Shown here: positions 35,069 to 43,944 of the stretch, one piece after another
How the letters are laid out: each line of letters begins with the position of its first letter
Position numbering within the stretch: the stretch's first letter is position 1
From: Stieleria neptunia
GTDB lineage: Bacteria; Planctomycetota; Planctomycetia; Pirellulales; Pirellulaceae
NCBI RefSeq assembly: GCF_007754155.1
Contig: NZ_CP037423.1
Span: forward strand, 10,660,938-10,724,937
Length of the DNA stretch: 64,000 bases
Direction of reading: 5' to 3'
Notes under the pieces: generated by a model
Database searches by the model: none
What the model was told of the DNA's origin: nothing
Seen by the model: only the letters and a program-made list of their open reading frames with translations
Program-made: the position numbers and the translations under genes

Positions 35069-36739
35069 ATGAATCCGTCACCTTTTTTGAAATCCATCGT
35101 TCTGACGCTCGGATTCTCCCTGCTGATTTCTGATGTCTCACCCGTCTCCGCACAGACGTTGAATTGGCAACTCCGCTACCAACAGCCCGCCGCCGAGGGG
35201 TCACCGCGATTCCACCGGTTGACGCGTGACGAGCAATGGGATCCGGCCCGCACGGCCGTGATCGTGTGCGACATGTGGGATTCGCATCACTGCGTCAATG
35301 CGGTTCGACGTGTCGCACAGCTCGCCCCTCGAATCGATCGTTTCTGCGACACGCTGCGAGAACGAGGCGTGACGATCATTCACGCCCCCAGCAGTTGTAT
35401 GGCGGCATACGAAAACCACCCGGCGCGCGCCAGGGTGTCGGCGATCCCGGCGGCCGTCTCGATGCCCGACGACATCGCAAGCTGGTGCGATCAAATCCCC
35501 AGCGAAGAAGCCGCCGCCTATCCGATCGACCAGTCCGACGGCGGCGAGGACGACGATGCCGAAGACCATCAACTGTGGGCCGAACGTCTGGCCGCCATCG
35601 GACGAAACCCGCGGGCGCCCTGGCAACGCCAGGTCGATGTGATCGGCATCGATGACCAACGTGACTTCATCAGCGACAGCGGGACGGACATCTGGAACAT
35701 CTTGACCCACCGAGGCATCGACAATGTCATTCTGGTCGGTGTGCACACCAACATGTGTGTGCTGGGGCGTCCCTTCGGGCTGCGTCGTCTCGCTGCGGCG
35801 AAAAAAAATGTCGTGCTGGCGCGTGACCTGACCGACACCATGTATGACCACCGAGCGTGGCCCTATGCGAGCCACTTCACCGGCACGGATTTGATCGTCG
35901 ATCACATCGAGCGGTACGTCTGCCCGACGATTTCGAGCGATCAGGTGCTCGGCGACCAGGCGTTTCGGTTCGCCGGCGATCACCGCGTCCGTCTGCTGAT
36001 GCTGGTTGCCGAAAACGAATACCAGACCCATCGGACGCTGCCCGCCTTTGCCGCAAAACACCTGTCAAAACATTTCAGTGTCGAATTTGCCTGGGGCAGT
36101 GAAACCGAGCGTCACGAAATCGTGGGGATCGAGAGTTTGGCCGACGCCGATGCGTTGCTGGTCAGTGTCCGCCGCCGTGCGCTGCCGCAGCGCGACCTGG
36201 ATTTGATTCGTGACTTTGTCCGGCAAGGCAAACCGGTGATCGGCATCCGCACCGCCAGTCACGCGTTTTCGTTGCGAGGCGAACAACCGCCGGAGGGCAA
36301 AAGCGTTTGGGACAGCTTCGACGACGACGTGTTCGGCGGCAACTACACCGGCCATTTCGGAAACGCGCTGAAAACCACGCTCCGGAAACCCGGCGGCGCG
36401 ATCCACGATCCGATCGTGACGGCCAGCGGAGCGATGAACATCCGGCCCGGCGGATCGCTTTACAAGACGGCGCCCCTGGCAAAGGGCACTCGAGTGCTGG
36501 TCAATGGCAGTGTCGAAGGCGAATCGCCTGAGCCGGTTGCATGGAAATTCATCCGCAACGACGGCGGGCGTTCCTTCTACACCTCACTGGGGCATGTCGA
36601 TGATTTCGGGCAAGCCGAGTTCGAAGCGTTTCTCTCCGCCGGCATCCACTGGGCCTGTGGGCTCAAACCCCACACGCTGGCCGAAGTGAAGGCGCAGAAC
36701 AAGCGTTACGCCGCCGGCGGTGGGAAACAAAGGAAGTGA
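35069..36739 (+). CDS. Secreted isochorismatase-like hydrolase fused to ThuA-like domain
   Basis: The 556-residue product starts MNPSPFLKSIVLTLGFSLLI, a signal peptide; a TTG 9 nt upstream is less likely. The first half is a cysteine-hydrolase (isochorismatase-like) fold: TAVIVCDMWDSHHC carries the first Asp, and NVILVGVHTNMCVLGRPFGLR carries the nucleophile Cys. The second half (from HRVRLLMLVAENEY) is a ThuA/trehalose-utilisation-like domain with KPVIGIRTASHAF and GRSFYTSLGHVDDF. It is probably a periplasmic hydrolase; the substrate is unknown. The 126-bp divergent spacer with the kinase gene should hold both promoters. Confidence 0.85.
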   Translation: MNPSPFLKSIVLTLGFSLLISDVSPVSAQTLNWQLRYQQPAAEGSPRFHRLTRDEQWDPARTAVIVCDMWDSHHCVNAVRRVAQLAPRIDRFCDTLRERGVTIIHAPSSCMAAYENHPARARVSAIPAAVSMPDDIASWCDQIPSEEAAAYPIDQSDGGEDDDAEDHQLWAERLAAIGRNPRAPWQRQVDVIGIDDQRDFISDSGTDIWNILTHRGIDNVILVGVHTNMCVLGRPFGLRRLAAAKKNVVLARDLTDTMYDHRAWPYASHFTGTDLIVDHIERYVCPTISSDQVLGDQAFRFAGDHRVRLLMLVAENEYQTHRTLPAFAAKHLSKHFSVEFAWGSETERHEIVGIESLADADALLVSVRRRALPQRDLDLIRDFVRQGKPVIGIRTASHAFSLRGEQPPEGKSVWDSFDDDVFGGNYTGHFGNALKTTLRKPGGAIHDPIVTASGAMNIRPGGSLYKTAPLAKGTRVLVNGSVEGESPEPVAWKFIRNDGGRSFYTSLGHVDDFGQAEFEAFLSAGIHWACGLKPHTLAEVKAQNKRYAAGGGKQRK

Positions 36740-36787
36740 GCGGAGGCCCGAAGCACACCGGAGCAATCCCGAAAGCACGTAGTCGTT

Positions 36788-36935
36788 AGCTCGTGTGCGT
36801 CCGTTGGGGCGTCGTCTCGCTTCCTGGGATCAAGACTGCCTGCACGATCCGCGTCGTGATCTCGGCAATACGGACTCCACGTGGTTCGCACGTCGGCAAA
36901 TAGATCTGGATTGTCTTTGCGGTCGATGTCGTCAC
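36788..36935 (-). pseudogene. N-terminal fragment of a GIY-YIG-type nuclease gene
   Basis: From a GTG at 36935 the minus strand reads TIQIYLPTCEPRGVRIAEIT followed by TRIVQAVLIP, which resembles the N-terminus of proteins annotated as GIY-YIG nucleases. After LIPGSE the frame changes character and stops (TTPQRTHTS). The nuclease domain itself is missing. An enclosing open frame extends upstream to 37178 but has no domain I recognise. The identification rests on recall of the family N-terminus and needs a database search. Confidence 0.45.
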
Positions 36936-37538
36936 TGCGTGCCCTCGGGTGCGAGACGAAGATCCCCGGTAGATCGAGGACGTGCCAACCCCGGTAGATT
37001 TGGACATTTGCTGAATCCACACGTGCCTATCATGGGGCAGGCCACTTTCAGCAGTAGGTACCGCACCGGGCGGCAAATGCATTGCGAGACGCTGAGGTGT
37101 AGTCCCGGTGGAGACACCGCCCGCAAATTGCCTCAATCGTAAGCCGCCTCGGTCGATGAAACCGAACGCGTATTGCACGGCCAGCCTGCACGCTACTCGA
37201 GGGCTCGGACCACGCCCTTGACGAATTCAAACGCAACGACATGTGCGCCTCAGAATTGGCTCGTGGAAGCGGCTAGACCTAATGTCGAGACCGCATACCC
37301 GCGTTCGTCGTTGCTCGCAGAGCAACGGTACGCATCGTGGAGAATCGCGGGTCAACCACGGCACCCGGCAAGGTCGTCGACGTGTGCCGCGGAGCGACAG
37401 GATGCTGCTGGCTCGCAGATCTGCTAGAGGACGCACGTCGCGGCAGTCGGAACGCATGGTGAGAGCATCTCGTGGCTTCACTACCCATGCGGTTCGCATG
37501 GGCCACCCGCCGCGGCTGACGCGGTCACCGACTATTTG
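36936..37538. other. Gene-poor, decayed sequence
   Basis: Short overlapping frames occur on both strands, but none has a signal peptide, recognisable motif or normal start. The right part contains the first copy of the degenerate repeat (37380-37525). I see no gene to support. Confidence 0.5.
37380..37525 (+). repeat. Degenerate dispersed repeat, left copy
   Basis: It shares ordered blocks with 38310-38460 in the same orientation: a GAGCGACAGGATGCT-type block, GTGAGAGCATCTYGTGGC, and CCCATGCGGTTCGCAT. Together the copies bracket the secreted orphan gene at 37539. Confidence 0.6.
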
Positions 37539-38126
37539 TCACCGCAAACTTCTCGGGACCGCGGTCACGGCGCGAACTTCTCCGAAGTAGCTGTCGGCGT
37601 TCTGGACACCGCTTAGGGCGATTCCTTCCAGCACCAGACTCAAGATTTCTTCCGCATGGTCGCGCTCGTCGAATGTTCCGATGTAAGTCCAGTTGGTGTC
37701 CGGCGTGTGGGCTTCGATCTCATACTCGACGAAGTCGATCCCGTAACCCGGCATTGTTGCCAGAAACTCATAGACACTGCTTTCAGAGTAGAATCGCTCG
37801 GCCTCACCCTTCGCGTCGCCCGGTACCTCGACCCAGCCATCTTTTGTGAGAATATAGAGCGTGTAGTACTGGTGTTTTGACGCATCGGCAGCGATCCAAA
37901 CTTCGTAGTCGGTGAGTTCCGTTTCCACCAGGGTCTGCATTTGCTCGTCCGCGAGCGAGCGGTTCTGATTTGGGCCCATTTCGAGACCGCGGCTCGATTT
38001 CGGTTCCACCGCGACGCTGCTGTTCCGTTTGGTTTCCATCGCGACGCTGCGGCTCGCCACCTGCTGGTGTTGTGCGAAGATTGAACTGGCAGTGACGAAA
38101 AAGCTAAGTACAAGAAGGAAACGCAT
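37539..38126 (-). CDS. Secreted protein of unknown function
   Basis: The 195-residue product starts MRFLLVLSFFVTASSIFAQH, a clear signal peptide; a frame 78 nt longer carries NIPLTNIPLTKL from a small direct repeat and is less likely. The mature part has a segment rich in Ser, Val and charged residues, then a folded region with TELTDYEVWIAADASKHQYY, LYILTKDGWVEVPGD and FVEYEIEAHTPDTNWTYIGT. I do not recognise the family. It lies between two degenerate direct repeats in a decayed region, so it may have been acquired or stranded there. Confidence 0.65.
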   Translation of the reverse strand: MRFLLVLSFFVTASSIFAQHQQVASRSVAMETKRNSSVAVEPKSSRGLEMGPNQNRSLADEQMQTLVETELTDYEVWIAADASKHQYYTLYILTKDGWVEVPGDAKGEAERFYSESSVYEFLATMPGYGIDFVEYEIEAHTPDTNWTYIGTFDERDHAEEILSLVLEGIALSGVQNADSYFGEVRAVTAVPRSLR

Positions 38127-38146
38127 GATCAATTCCGCCGAGAGTT

Positions 38147-38184
38147 TTGTCAGTGGTATGTTTGTCAGTGGTATGTTTGTCGGA
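38147..38184. repeat. Short direct repeat TTTGTCAGTGGTATG
   Basis: Two tandem copies of TTTGTCAGTGGTATG plus a partial third (TTTGTC) just upstream of the secreted orphan gene on the minus strand. It could affect the promoter spacing of that gene. Confidence 0.6.
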
Positions 38185-38309
38185 TTCGGCTCCGACACCT
38201 TCACTCAGCGAAAACCTGATCACGATGTGACAGAACTTTCACGTTTTCCTGATTAAACGCAGCAGCCCGCCGGGTTGAGACGCTTCGACGTTGGCAGGTG
38301 GGACAGATC

Positions 38310-38460
38310 ATCGACCTGTGTCGCAAAGCGACAGGATGCTTCTACTCTGAGTGGCTTGCTCGTCGATGTCGTCGCTGAAGTCGGAATGTACAGTGAGAGC
38401 ATCTTGTGGCGTTTCCACCCATGCGGTTCGCATCGGCCATCCGGCGGAGCCGACGGCATC
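38310..38460 (+). repeat. Degenerate dispersed repeat, right copy
   Basis: See 37380-37525. This copy contains the small hairpin TGTCGCAAAGCGACA and the blocks GTGAGAGCATCTTGTGGC and CCCATGCGGTTCGCAT. Confidence 0.6.
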
Positions 38461-38739
38461 GCTTGGAGGTCATGGGGGCGAGAGTCGGCGATGTCGCACG
38501 GACACGGTCTTCCCTGCGGTCCGTTCCACCCGGAGTTTTCTCGGTGGTGGCCTGCGGGAGCCCTGTTCGGTTGGTGTTTTGGGTGGCACAGCCTGGACCG
38601 AAGGGAAGGCAGTGACCGTTTGACTCGAATTGGCTAGACGTTTTTGCTGCAATGAGATTTTCGTCGATTGTCGCAAAGACTTGAACACGCTTGGTTGGAC
38701 ATTCGTCGACGGTGCCCCGAGACAACGCGATCCCCCGAC

Positions 38740-38874
38740 ATCTGGCCCGCGATTGACGTAGTCCCCTAGTGTCACGATGGTGTCGGATTGTTTGGGCTGT
38801 ATGGAATGGATCAAATTGCGTAGAGCGATCGAACAGCCGTGGACGTCACCAATTGCGATCACGCGCGATGCCAT
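38740..38874 (-). pseudogene. Truncated PPP-family (calcineurin-like) phosphatase
   Basis: MASRVIAIGDVHGCSIALRN followed by LIHSIQPKQSDTIVTLGDYVNRGPD is the N-terminus of a bacterial PPP phosphatase, with the metal-binding motifs GDVHG and GDYVNRGP intact. After residue 45 the similarity ends abruptly; the frame runs on to 38470 with unrelated, low-quality sequence. The GNHE and later metal ligands are missing, so it cannot be active. The break probably reflects insertion or deletion linked to the surrounding repeats. Confidence 0.75.
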
Positions 38875-39231
38875 TGAACTCCACGATTGTCTAGGCAACA
38901 TAAAGACCGGGATCTGGAGGCCCGTGAGTTGAGCATCCTTCAAGCAAACAAACCACTGGACCTGATGGTCACTGCCGCATCCATATTAGTGACTTAATGA
39001 GATTCGAAGCCAGCCAACGCAAGACCGAAGTCGAACGGCTGATACTCTTTAGTCCCGACACCGCTGCCGATCTGCCGATCTGCCGATCTGGGCATTCGCT
39101 GGAGACTCCACTCACTTTGGTCCCAGATCTCGAGAAAAGTGCGCCCAGACGATTTCGCAACGACGCGCTGGTCGATGCAACCGACTGCGCGAAGAAATCG
39201 CGTTTTCTCTGTTCGGTGCGATCGCACTCCT
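38875..39231. other. Intergenic spacer
   Basis: No supported gene. Three tandem copies of CTGCCGAT lie at 39064-39087. The right edge abuts the DUF559 element. Confidence 0.45.
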
Positions 39232-39708
39232 TCATTCTGGCTCCCTTCTCCCCCGCGGCGAGAGCGAGTGGTGCTCGCTCTCGTCGTGGGGGAGAAGGGC
39301 TGGGGATGAGGGGGCACGTCCTTCCATCCGCTCGTCAATCGCCTGCTCGATCCGGCGCCGCACGGCAACAGCATTCCTCAAGACCTCGTAACCGAGAACC
39401 CGCACGACGTGATATCCTCCCTCGGCCAAATATCGGTCGCGACGCTGATCATGCTGACGGCCTTCATTGGTCTGATGAGGTTCACCATCAACCTCAACAA
39501 TCAACTTCAAGGCCACACAACAGAAGTCGACTGTATACGGAGAAATTGCGTATTCGCGCCGAAACTTCTGATTTCGACACCGGCGATTGCGCAACATTTG
39601 CCAAACATCCTGAGCAAACTCGTTTGCGCGGACCCGTTGATCGCGAGCGAAGGAAATCGCCTTTGGATCCCGTCGAGCTCTTCTGTTCATGCTGCCCCTA
39701 CGATTCAA
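39232..39708 (-). CDS. DUF559 (PD-(D/E)XK / Vsr-like) endonuclease
   Basis: The 158-residue product shows the DUF559 plan: KFRREYAISPYTVDF with the catalytic Asp in TVDF, then LKLIVEVDGEPHQ with the E-x-D motif, and DRYLAEGGYHVVRVLGYEVL near the end. The family is related to very-short-patch-repair endonucleases; its biological substrate is unknown. The last 30 or so residues (PSSPALLPHDESEHHSLSPR) are translated from the left palindromic end, and the stop lies just beyond that end. An alternative start is at 39690. Confidence 0.85.
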   Translation of the reverse strand: MNRRGSMNRRARRDPKAISFARDQRVRANEFAQDVWQMLRNRRCRNQKFRREYAISPYTVDFCCVALKLIVEVDGEPHQTNEGRQHDQRRDRYLAEGGYHVVRVLGYEVLRNAVAVRRRIEQAIDERMEGRAPSSPALLPHDESEHHSLSPRGRREPE

Positions 39709-39804
39709 GGGTGACGCCTGCTTGCCCCCTCATCCCCAACCCTTCTCCCCCTTCGATGAAAGCGAGCACGACTCGCTTTCATCGAAGGGGGAGAAGGGAG
39801 CCAG
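39237..39804. mobile_element. 568-bp element: DUF559 nuclease gene between inverted palindromic ends
   Basis: The left end (39237-39314) and right end (39724-39804) are near-identical inverted copies of about 80 bp. The outer edges are CTGGCTCCCTTCTCCCCC and its complement; each end also contains its own stem (GAGAGCGAG/CTCGCTCTC on the left, GAAAGCGAG/CTCGCTTTC on the right) and a GCCCCCTCATCCCCA-type inner edge. Only the DUF559 gene lies between them. No target-site duplication is evident at the edges. Mobility is an inference. Confidence 0.6.
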
Positions 39805-40413
39805 TATAGAGGTAGGCCGGCCACCGAGTGGAAATCGCAAATTCGCACTCTGTCCAATGCCGGACGCAGATTGAAACGCCCGCTTTCACCGCATCGGTTG
39901 GACCAACCGAAGCGCCGAACCAGAATCGCTTCGAGCAGCAGGTTGCATCAACTTCGGTATTTTGGCAGTTTCCAATCTGCGTTCGGTGTCCACGACCAAA
40001 GCTGCGAACAGATCCCGCCCCGTCACCTCTGCCAGGGGTGTGCGGCAGTCGTCTGCGAACAGCCTCCCCACGAGCTGCCGGGCTAGCCAGACCCGACAGC
40101 TCACAGCGACAACAATCAAATTGTCAAAGATCAAAGAGCGATGGCACTACGGTTCGAGCAATCGCTGCTCGAGGCTCGCCATGCGGTCGGTCAACTCGGC
40201 GACGGTGCGATCGAGCGGTTCGCTTCGCTGTGGGAAGCGGTCACGGTCGCTTCATGTTTGTCGCCGTCGGCGGTCGGTCCAAATCCGCCTCGGTGAACTC
40301 AAACACACACCGCATCGGTCTAGTCGAATCGATACCCTGGCTCCTCTGTCCCCAAAAACGCCAAAGATGCGAAGCGTTACCTCCGCAAAGCAGAGCTACA
40401 CGCCATGGCGCCG
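39805..40413. other. Gene-free spacer downstream of the RND operon
   Basis: Frames on both strands are short, overlapping and without recognisable motifs. A short minus-strand stretch ending near 40147 reads TVAELTDRMASLEQRLLEP, helical in character, but has an in-frame stop shortly before it and no start. It is probably a remnant. No gene is supported. Confidence 0.5.
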
Positions 40414-43400
40414 TCACACGCCCGCCGGTTGCAACACCTCGGATTCGACGTCGTCGTATCGATGCATCGACTCGGGCGCCAGCTTGAGCGCTGTCCTGAG
40501 GTCCATGAACAGGACAAAGACGACGGGGACCAGCACCAACGTGAAGCACGTCGAGACGATCATCCCGCCCAAAAAGACGACGCCCAGCCCGCGATACAGT
40601 TCGCTGCCCGCACCCGGAAACACCACCAACGGCAACAACCCCAGCACCGTCGTCAGTGTGGTGATACAGATCGGACGAATCCGCGTGCGAACGCTCATCG
40701 GGACCGCCTGAATCGGCGCGAGATGTTCTTCGCGCATGTGAACCAATGATTGGTGCACAATCAAGATCGCGTTGTTGACCACCGTGCCGATCAAGATGAT
40801 AAAGCCGAGCATCGTCAGCACGTCCAACGACTGGGGGACAAAGAAATTCAGCACCCACAACCCGACGATGCCGCCGACGGCACCTAACGGCACGCTAAAG
40901 ATGACGACAAAGGGATACAGCCAAGATTCAAACAGCGCGGCCATCAACAGATAGGTGATCAGTACCGCCATCAGAATGTTGAAACGGAGTGCGTCCCAGG
41001 CTTGCCGCAGTTTGTCGGCGGTCCCGGACAGGGCGACAAAGTACTCATTCCCGATCGTCCCCTCGTCGACCAAGGGCGAAACGATTTGGCCATTGACCAG
41101 TTCCATGGCGGCTTCCAGCGGCATGTCGTCCGGCGGGCTGACTTCGATGGTGATGGACCGCAATCGTTCGCGGCGTTGGATCTGTTCCGGCCCGCTGCCG
41201 TATTGCATCTCCGCAACCGCCATCAAGGGCACCACCTCTCCATCGCCGGTCGCCAACGGCAGCGACATCAACGCTTGCGGATCCGCATTGCGACCGGTCG
41301 GCCCCTTGATCGTCATGTCGATCTTGTCCCCGCCCACGTAGTAGTCACCGGCATAGGCCCCGTCGACCATGGCGTCGGCGACATAGCCCAGGTCGGTCGT
41401 GTCGATCCCCATCTCGGATGCCGCCAACAACTTGGGCTTGAGATGGATTTCCGGGCTGGACAGTTCCAGACTCGGTTGCGGCGACGCTTGGCCTTCGGGC
41501 ATCAACCGTTCCACATCCTCAAGCACGCGACCGGCGATGACGACCAACCGATCCAGATCGGGACCGGAAATCTCAATGTCGATGGTTCGTCCACCCGACA
41601 TGCCGCGGCCGAACAAACTGGACTGGGACGCCATCACGCGGATCCCCGGCAGCCCGCCGCCGGCCTGGCGAATCAAGGGAACCAACTCGGTCGCCCGCTC
41701 GGGATCCCGGGCGCGAAACCCCATGAACAGACTTCGCTCGCGGATCGAACAAAAGTAATAATCCAAGACAGGAGCGTCCGAGCCGTCGGTCGCCGCACTG
41801 CCTTCGTCCACATCCCAGATGGGTCGCAACCGCTGCTCGACGACCGCGCCGATGTCGGACAACTCGTCAAGGTTGTAACCGGCGGGAAGCGAAAACCGCG
41901 CGAACACAAAGTTGCGATTGCCCGTCGGCAAGTATTCGACCTTGGGCCACAACAGATAGCTGACTCCGACTGAGATCCCCGTCATCACCAACACGACGGC
42001 GATCGATCGCAATCGGGAACGCAGCACCCAGGAATTGAAACCGACGATCGCACCGACCAGCGACGATGCGGCACCGCGCGTCGCCCGTTCGAACCAGCCG
42101 TCTGACTGGGCGTCAACGTTATCGCCCGGGACTGCACCGGACGTTTCCGAAGCCATCTCATCTTGACCACGGCGGCGGGCGAACAAACGCGACGCCGCGG
42201 TCGGAATCACGGTAAAGGAAACGAGCATCGAAAAGGCGATACCACAACTGATCGCCAGGGCGATGTCGCGAAACAACTGCCCCGCCGTGGCTTGCACAAA
42301 GATCACCGGTAAAAACACGGCGATCGTCGTGAGCGTCGACGCCACGATCGCGCCGCCGACCTCGCCGACGCCTCGCGACGCGGCGACAAAGGCGGTCTCG
42401 CCGAGCTGCTTTCGCCTGGCGATGTTCTCCAACACCACGACCGCATTGTCGACCAACATGCCGACGGCAAAGGCCATCCCGGCCAGCGAGATGACGTTCA
42501 ACGATCGCCCCAATAGCGTCATGCACAAGAACGCACCGGCGATGCTGATCGGAATCGCCACCGCAGCGACCAGCGCCCCACGCGCGATGCGATAGCCCAA
42601 CACGAAAATCAGCACGACCGTGCCGACGTAGAACCAAGGCGAGACGTACACCGATGCGACGGCGGTCGCTGCGATCGCCACGCTGGCCAACACCGTGGCG
42701 CGCCCGAAATGCAAGAACAACATCAAGATGATGATCGTCGCGGCGCTGCCGATCAGCATGTTTTGCACCACCAACGCGATCGCCGACTCGATGTATTCGG
42801 TCTCGTCGTAGTACTGAAACAGTTCCAACCCTTCGCGTTTCAATACCCCTTCATTCAACTCGCGGTTGGCAACACGCAACCCCTGCATCACTTCCATCAC
42901 GTTCGCGCCGCTGACCCGCCCGACACTTAGACTGATGCTTTCGGTTCCGTAGCGACGCGCGATGCTCTCGCGGTCCTTGTAACCCAGTTTGACTTCCGCG
43001 ACATCGCCGACGTAGACGCGTGTGTTTCCGTCGGAGACCAGCAATTGTTGTTTGACTTGTTCGGGGTCGCGAAACTGCCCCAGCGTTCGAATCACCCAGG
43101 TCCGTTTGCCTTGAAAAAAATCACCGGCGGTCGTGTCGCTGTTTTGACGGTTCAGCGCCTCGCGGACCTGCCGAATCGTGATCTGTCGCGTCGCCAACTT
43201 GGCCGGATCGACAATCACCTGCAACTCTTGTTCGCGGCCGCCGCGGGTCTCGGCGTTTGAAACGCCGGGCACGCGTTCCAATCTCGCCTCGACAAAATCC
43301 TCGGACAACTTGCGGAGCTTTTCCAAGTCGACCGGGGGCGGACGCAACGCTTCCAGTTCGGGGTGCGCGGCGAGATGTTCGTCCAAACAGTTTTGCAGAC

Positions 43401-43944
43401 GGAAAACGCGGAGGGCTGAATTACTGGCCCGCCTCGCCGGTTCGAGAAGATCCGCGATCGGAGGATGGGCCGATTGGAATTCGGCGATCGTCTGGCTGGT
43501 CGGTGGCCGCGGCGTCAATGCGAATCGCGCGATCGGCTGGGCGCTCAGATCCGACGCCTCGATGACCGGTTCTCCCGCGTCCAAGGGATACTCGCGAACC
43601 TGCTGCAACCGCGTGTTGACCCGCGCCAATGCATCGTCGATGTTGGTTCCGATCTCGAACTCCAGCGTGACCTCGGCGGAGGAGACCCTGCAACTGGACG
43701 ACAGTTTGATCAACCCCTCGACGCCTTGCAGTTGCTCTTCCTGCTCGAGCACGATCTCGCGTTCGATTTCTTGGGGGCTGGCCCCGGGCCATCGGGTTTC
43801 GATGGTCAGCACCGGGTTTTGAACTTCGGGGACCAATTGCTTGGGGATCAACCCCAGCGACAGCGTTCCGAACAGCGCCGCCAAGATGGCGCCGACATAA
43901 ACTTTGACCGGATTGCGAATCAGAATTCCAAACACGTCTCTCAA
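40414..43944 (-). CDS. RND-family efflux permease (AcrB/MdtB-like)
   Basis: The 1176-residue inner-membrane transporter starts at a TTG whose TTGA overlaps the stop of the adaptor gene. RND marks are present: IETRWPGASPQEIEREIV near the N-terminus, GMAFAVGMLVDNAVVVLENI (the helix 4 region with the proton-relay Asp), the helix 11-12 segment SLDVLTMLGFIILIGTVVNN, and IRPICITTLTTVLGLLPLVV. It is longer than typical members (about 1040). An extra segment of some 55 residues at about 145-205 interrupts the porter region, and a linker lies between the two halves. It probably exports toxic compounds with the adaptor; no outer-membrane channel gene is adjacent. Confidence 0.93.
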   Translation of the reverse strand: MRDVFGILIRNPVKVYVGAILAALFGTLSLGLIPKQLVPEVQNPVLTIETRWPGASPQEIEREIVLEQEEQLQGVEGLIKLSSSCRVSSAEVTLEFEIGTNIDDALARVNTRLQQVREYPLDAGEPVIEASDLSAQPIARFALTPRPPTSQTIAEFQSAHPPIADLLEPARRASNSALRVFRLQNCLDEHLAAHPELEALRPPPVDLEKLRKLSEDFVEARLERVPGVSNAETRGGREQELQVIVDPAKLATRQITIRQVREALNRQNSDTTAGDFFQGKRTWVIRTLGQFRDPEQVKQQLLVSDGNTRVYVGDVAEVKLGYKDRESIARRYGTESISLSVGRVSGANVMEVMQGLRVANRELNEGVLKREGLELFQYYDETEYIESAIALVVQNMLIGSAATIIILMLFLHFGRATVLASVAIAATAVASVYVSPWFYVGTVVLIFVLGYRIARGALVAAVAIPISIAGAFLCMTLLGRSLNVISLAGMAFAVGMLVDNAVVVLENIARRKQLGETAFVAASRGVGEVGGAIVASTLTTIAVFLPVIFVQATAGQLFRDIALAISCGIAFSMLVSFTVIPTAASRLFARRRGQDEMASETSGAVPGDNVDAQSDGWFERATRGAASSLVGAIVGFNSWVLRSRLRSIAVVLVMTGISVGVSYLLWPKVEYLPTGNRNFVFARFSLPAGYNLDELSDIGAVVEQRLRPIWDVDEGSAATDGSDAPVLDYYFCSIRERSLFMGFRARDPERATELVPLIRQAGGGLPGIRVMASQSSLFGRGMSGGRTIDIEISGPDLDRLVVIAGRVLEDVERLMPEGQASPQPSLELSSPEIHLKPKLLAASEMGIDTTDLGYVADAMVDGAYAGDYYVGGDKIDMTIKGPTGRNADPQALMSLPLATGDGEVVPLMAVAEMQYGSGPEQIQRRERLRSITIEVSPPDDMPLEAAMELVNGQIVSPLVDEGTIGNEYFVALSGTADKLRQAWDALRFNILMAVLITYLLMAALFESWLYPFVVIFSVPLGAVGGIVGLWVLNFFVPQSLDVLTMLGFIILIGTVVNNAILIVHQSLVHMREEHLAPIQAVPMSVRTRIRPICITTLTTVLGLLPLVVFPGAGSELYRGLGVVFLGGMIVSTCFTLVLVPVVFVLFMDLRTALKLAPESMHRYDDVESEVLQPAGV

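Noticed and set aside
36795..37142. Open frame on the plus strand in the decayed island
   Set aside because: It is opposite the stretch that reads as a GIY-YIG-type fragment and has no features of its own.
37272..37290. TAGAC-N5-GTCGA considered as a further operator copy
   Set aside because: One mismatch in the second half, no promoter boxes, and location in decayed sequence; probably chance.
39828..40487. Open frame of 219 codons on the plus strand
   Set aside because: Composition is rich in Arg, Ser and Pro without pattern, it runs into the RND permease gene antisense, and no domain is recognisable.
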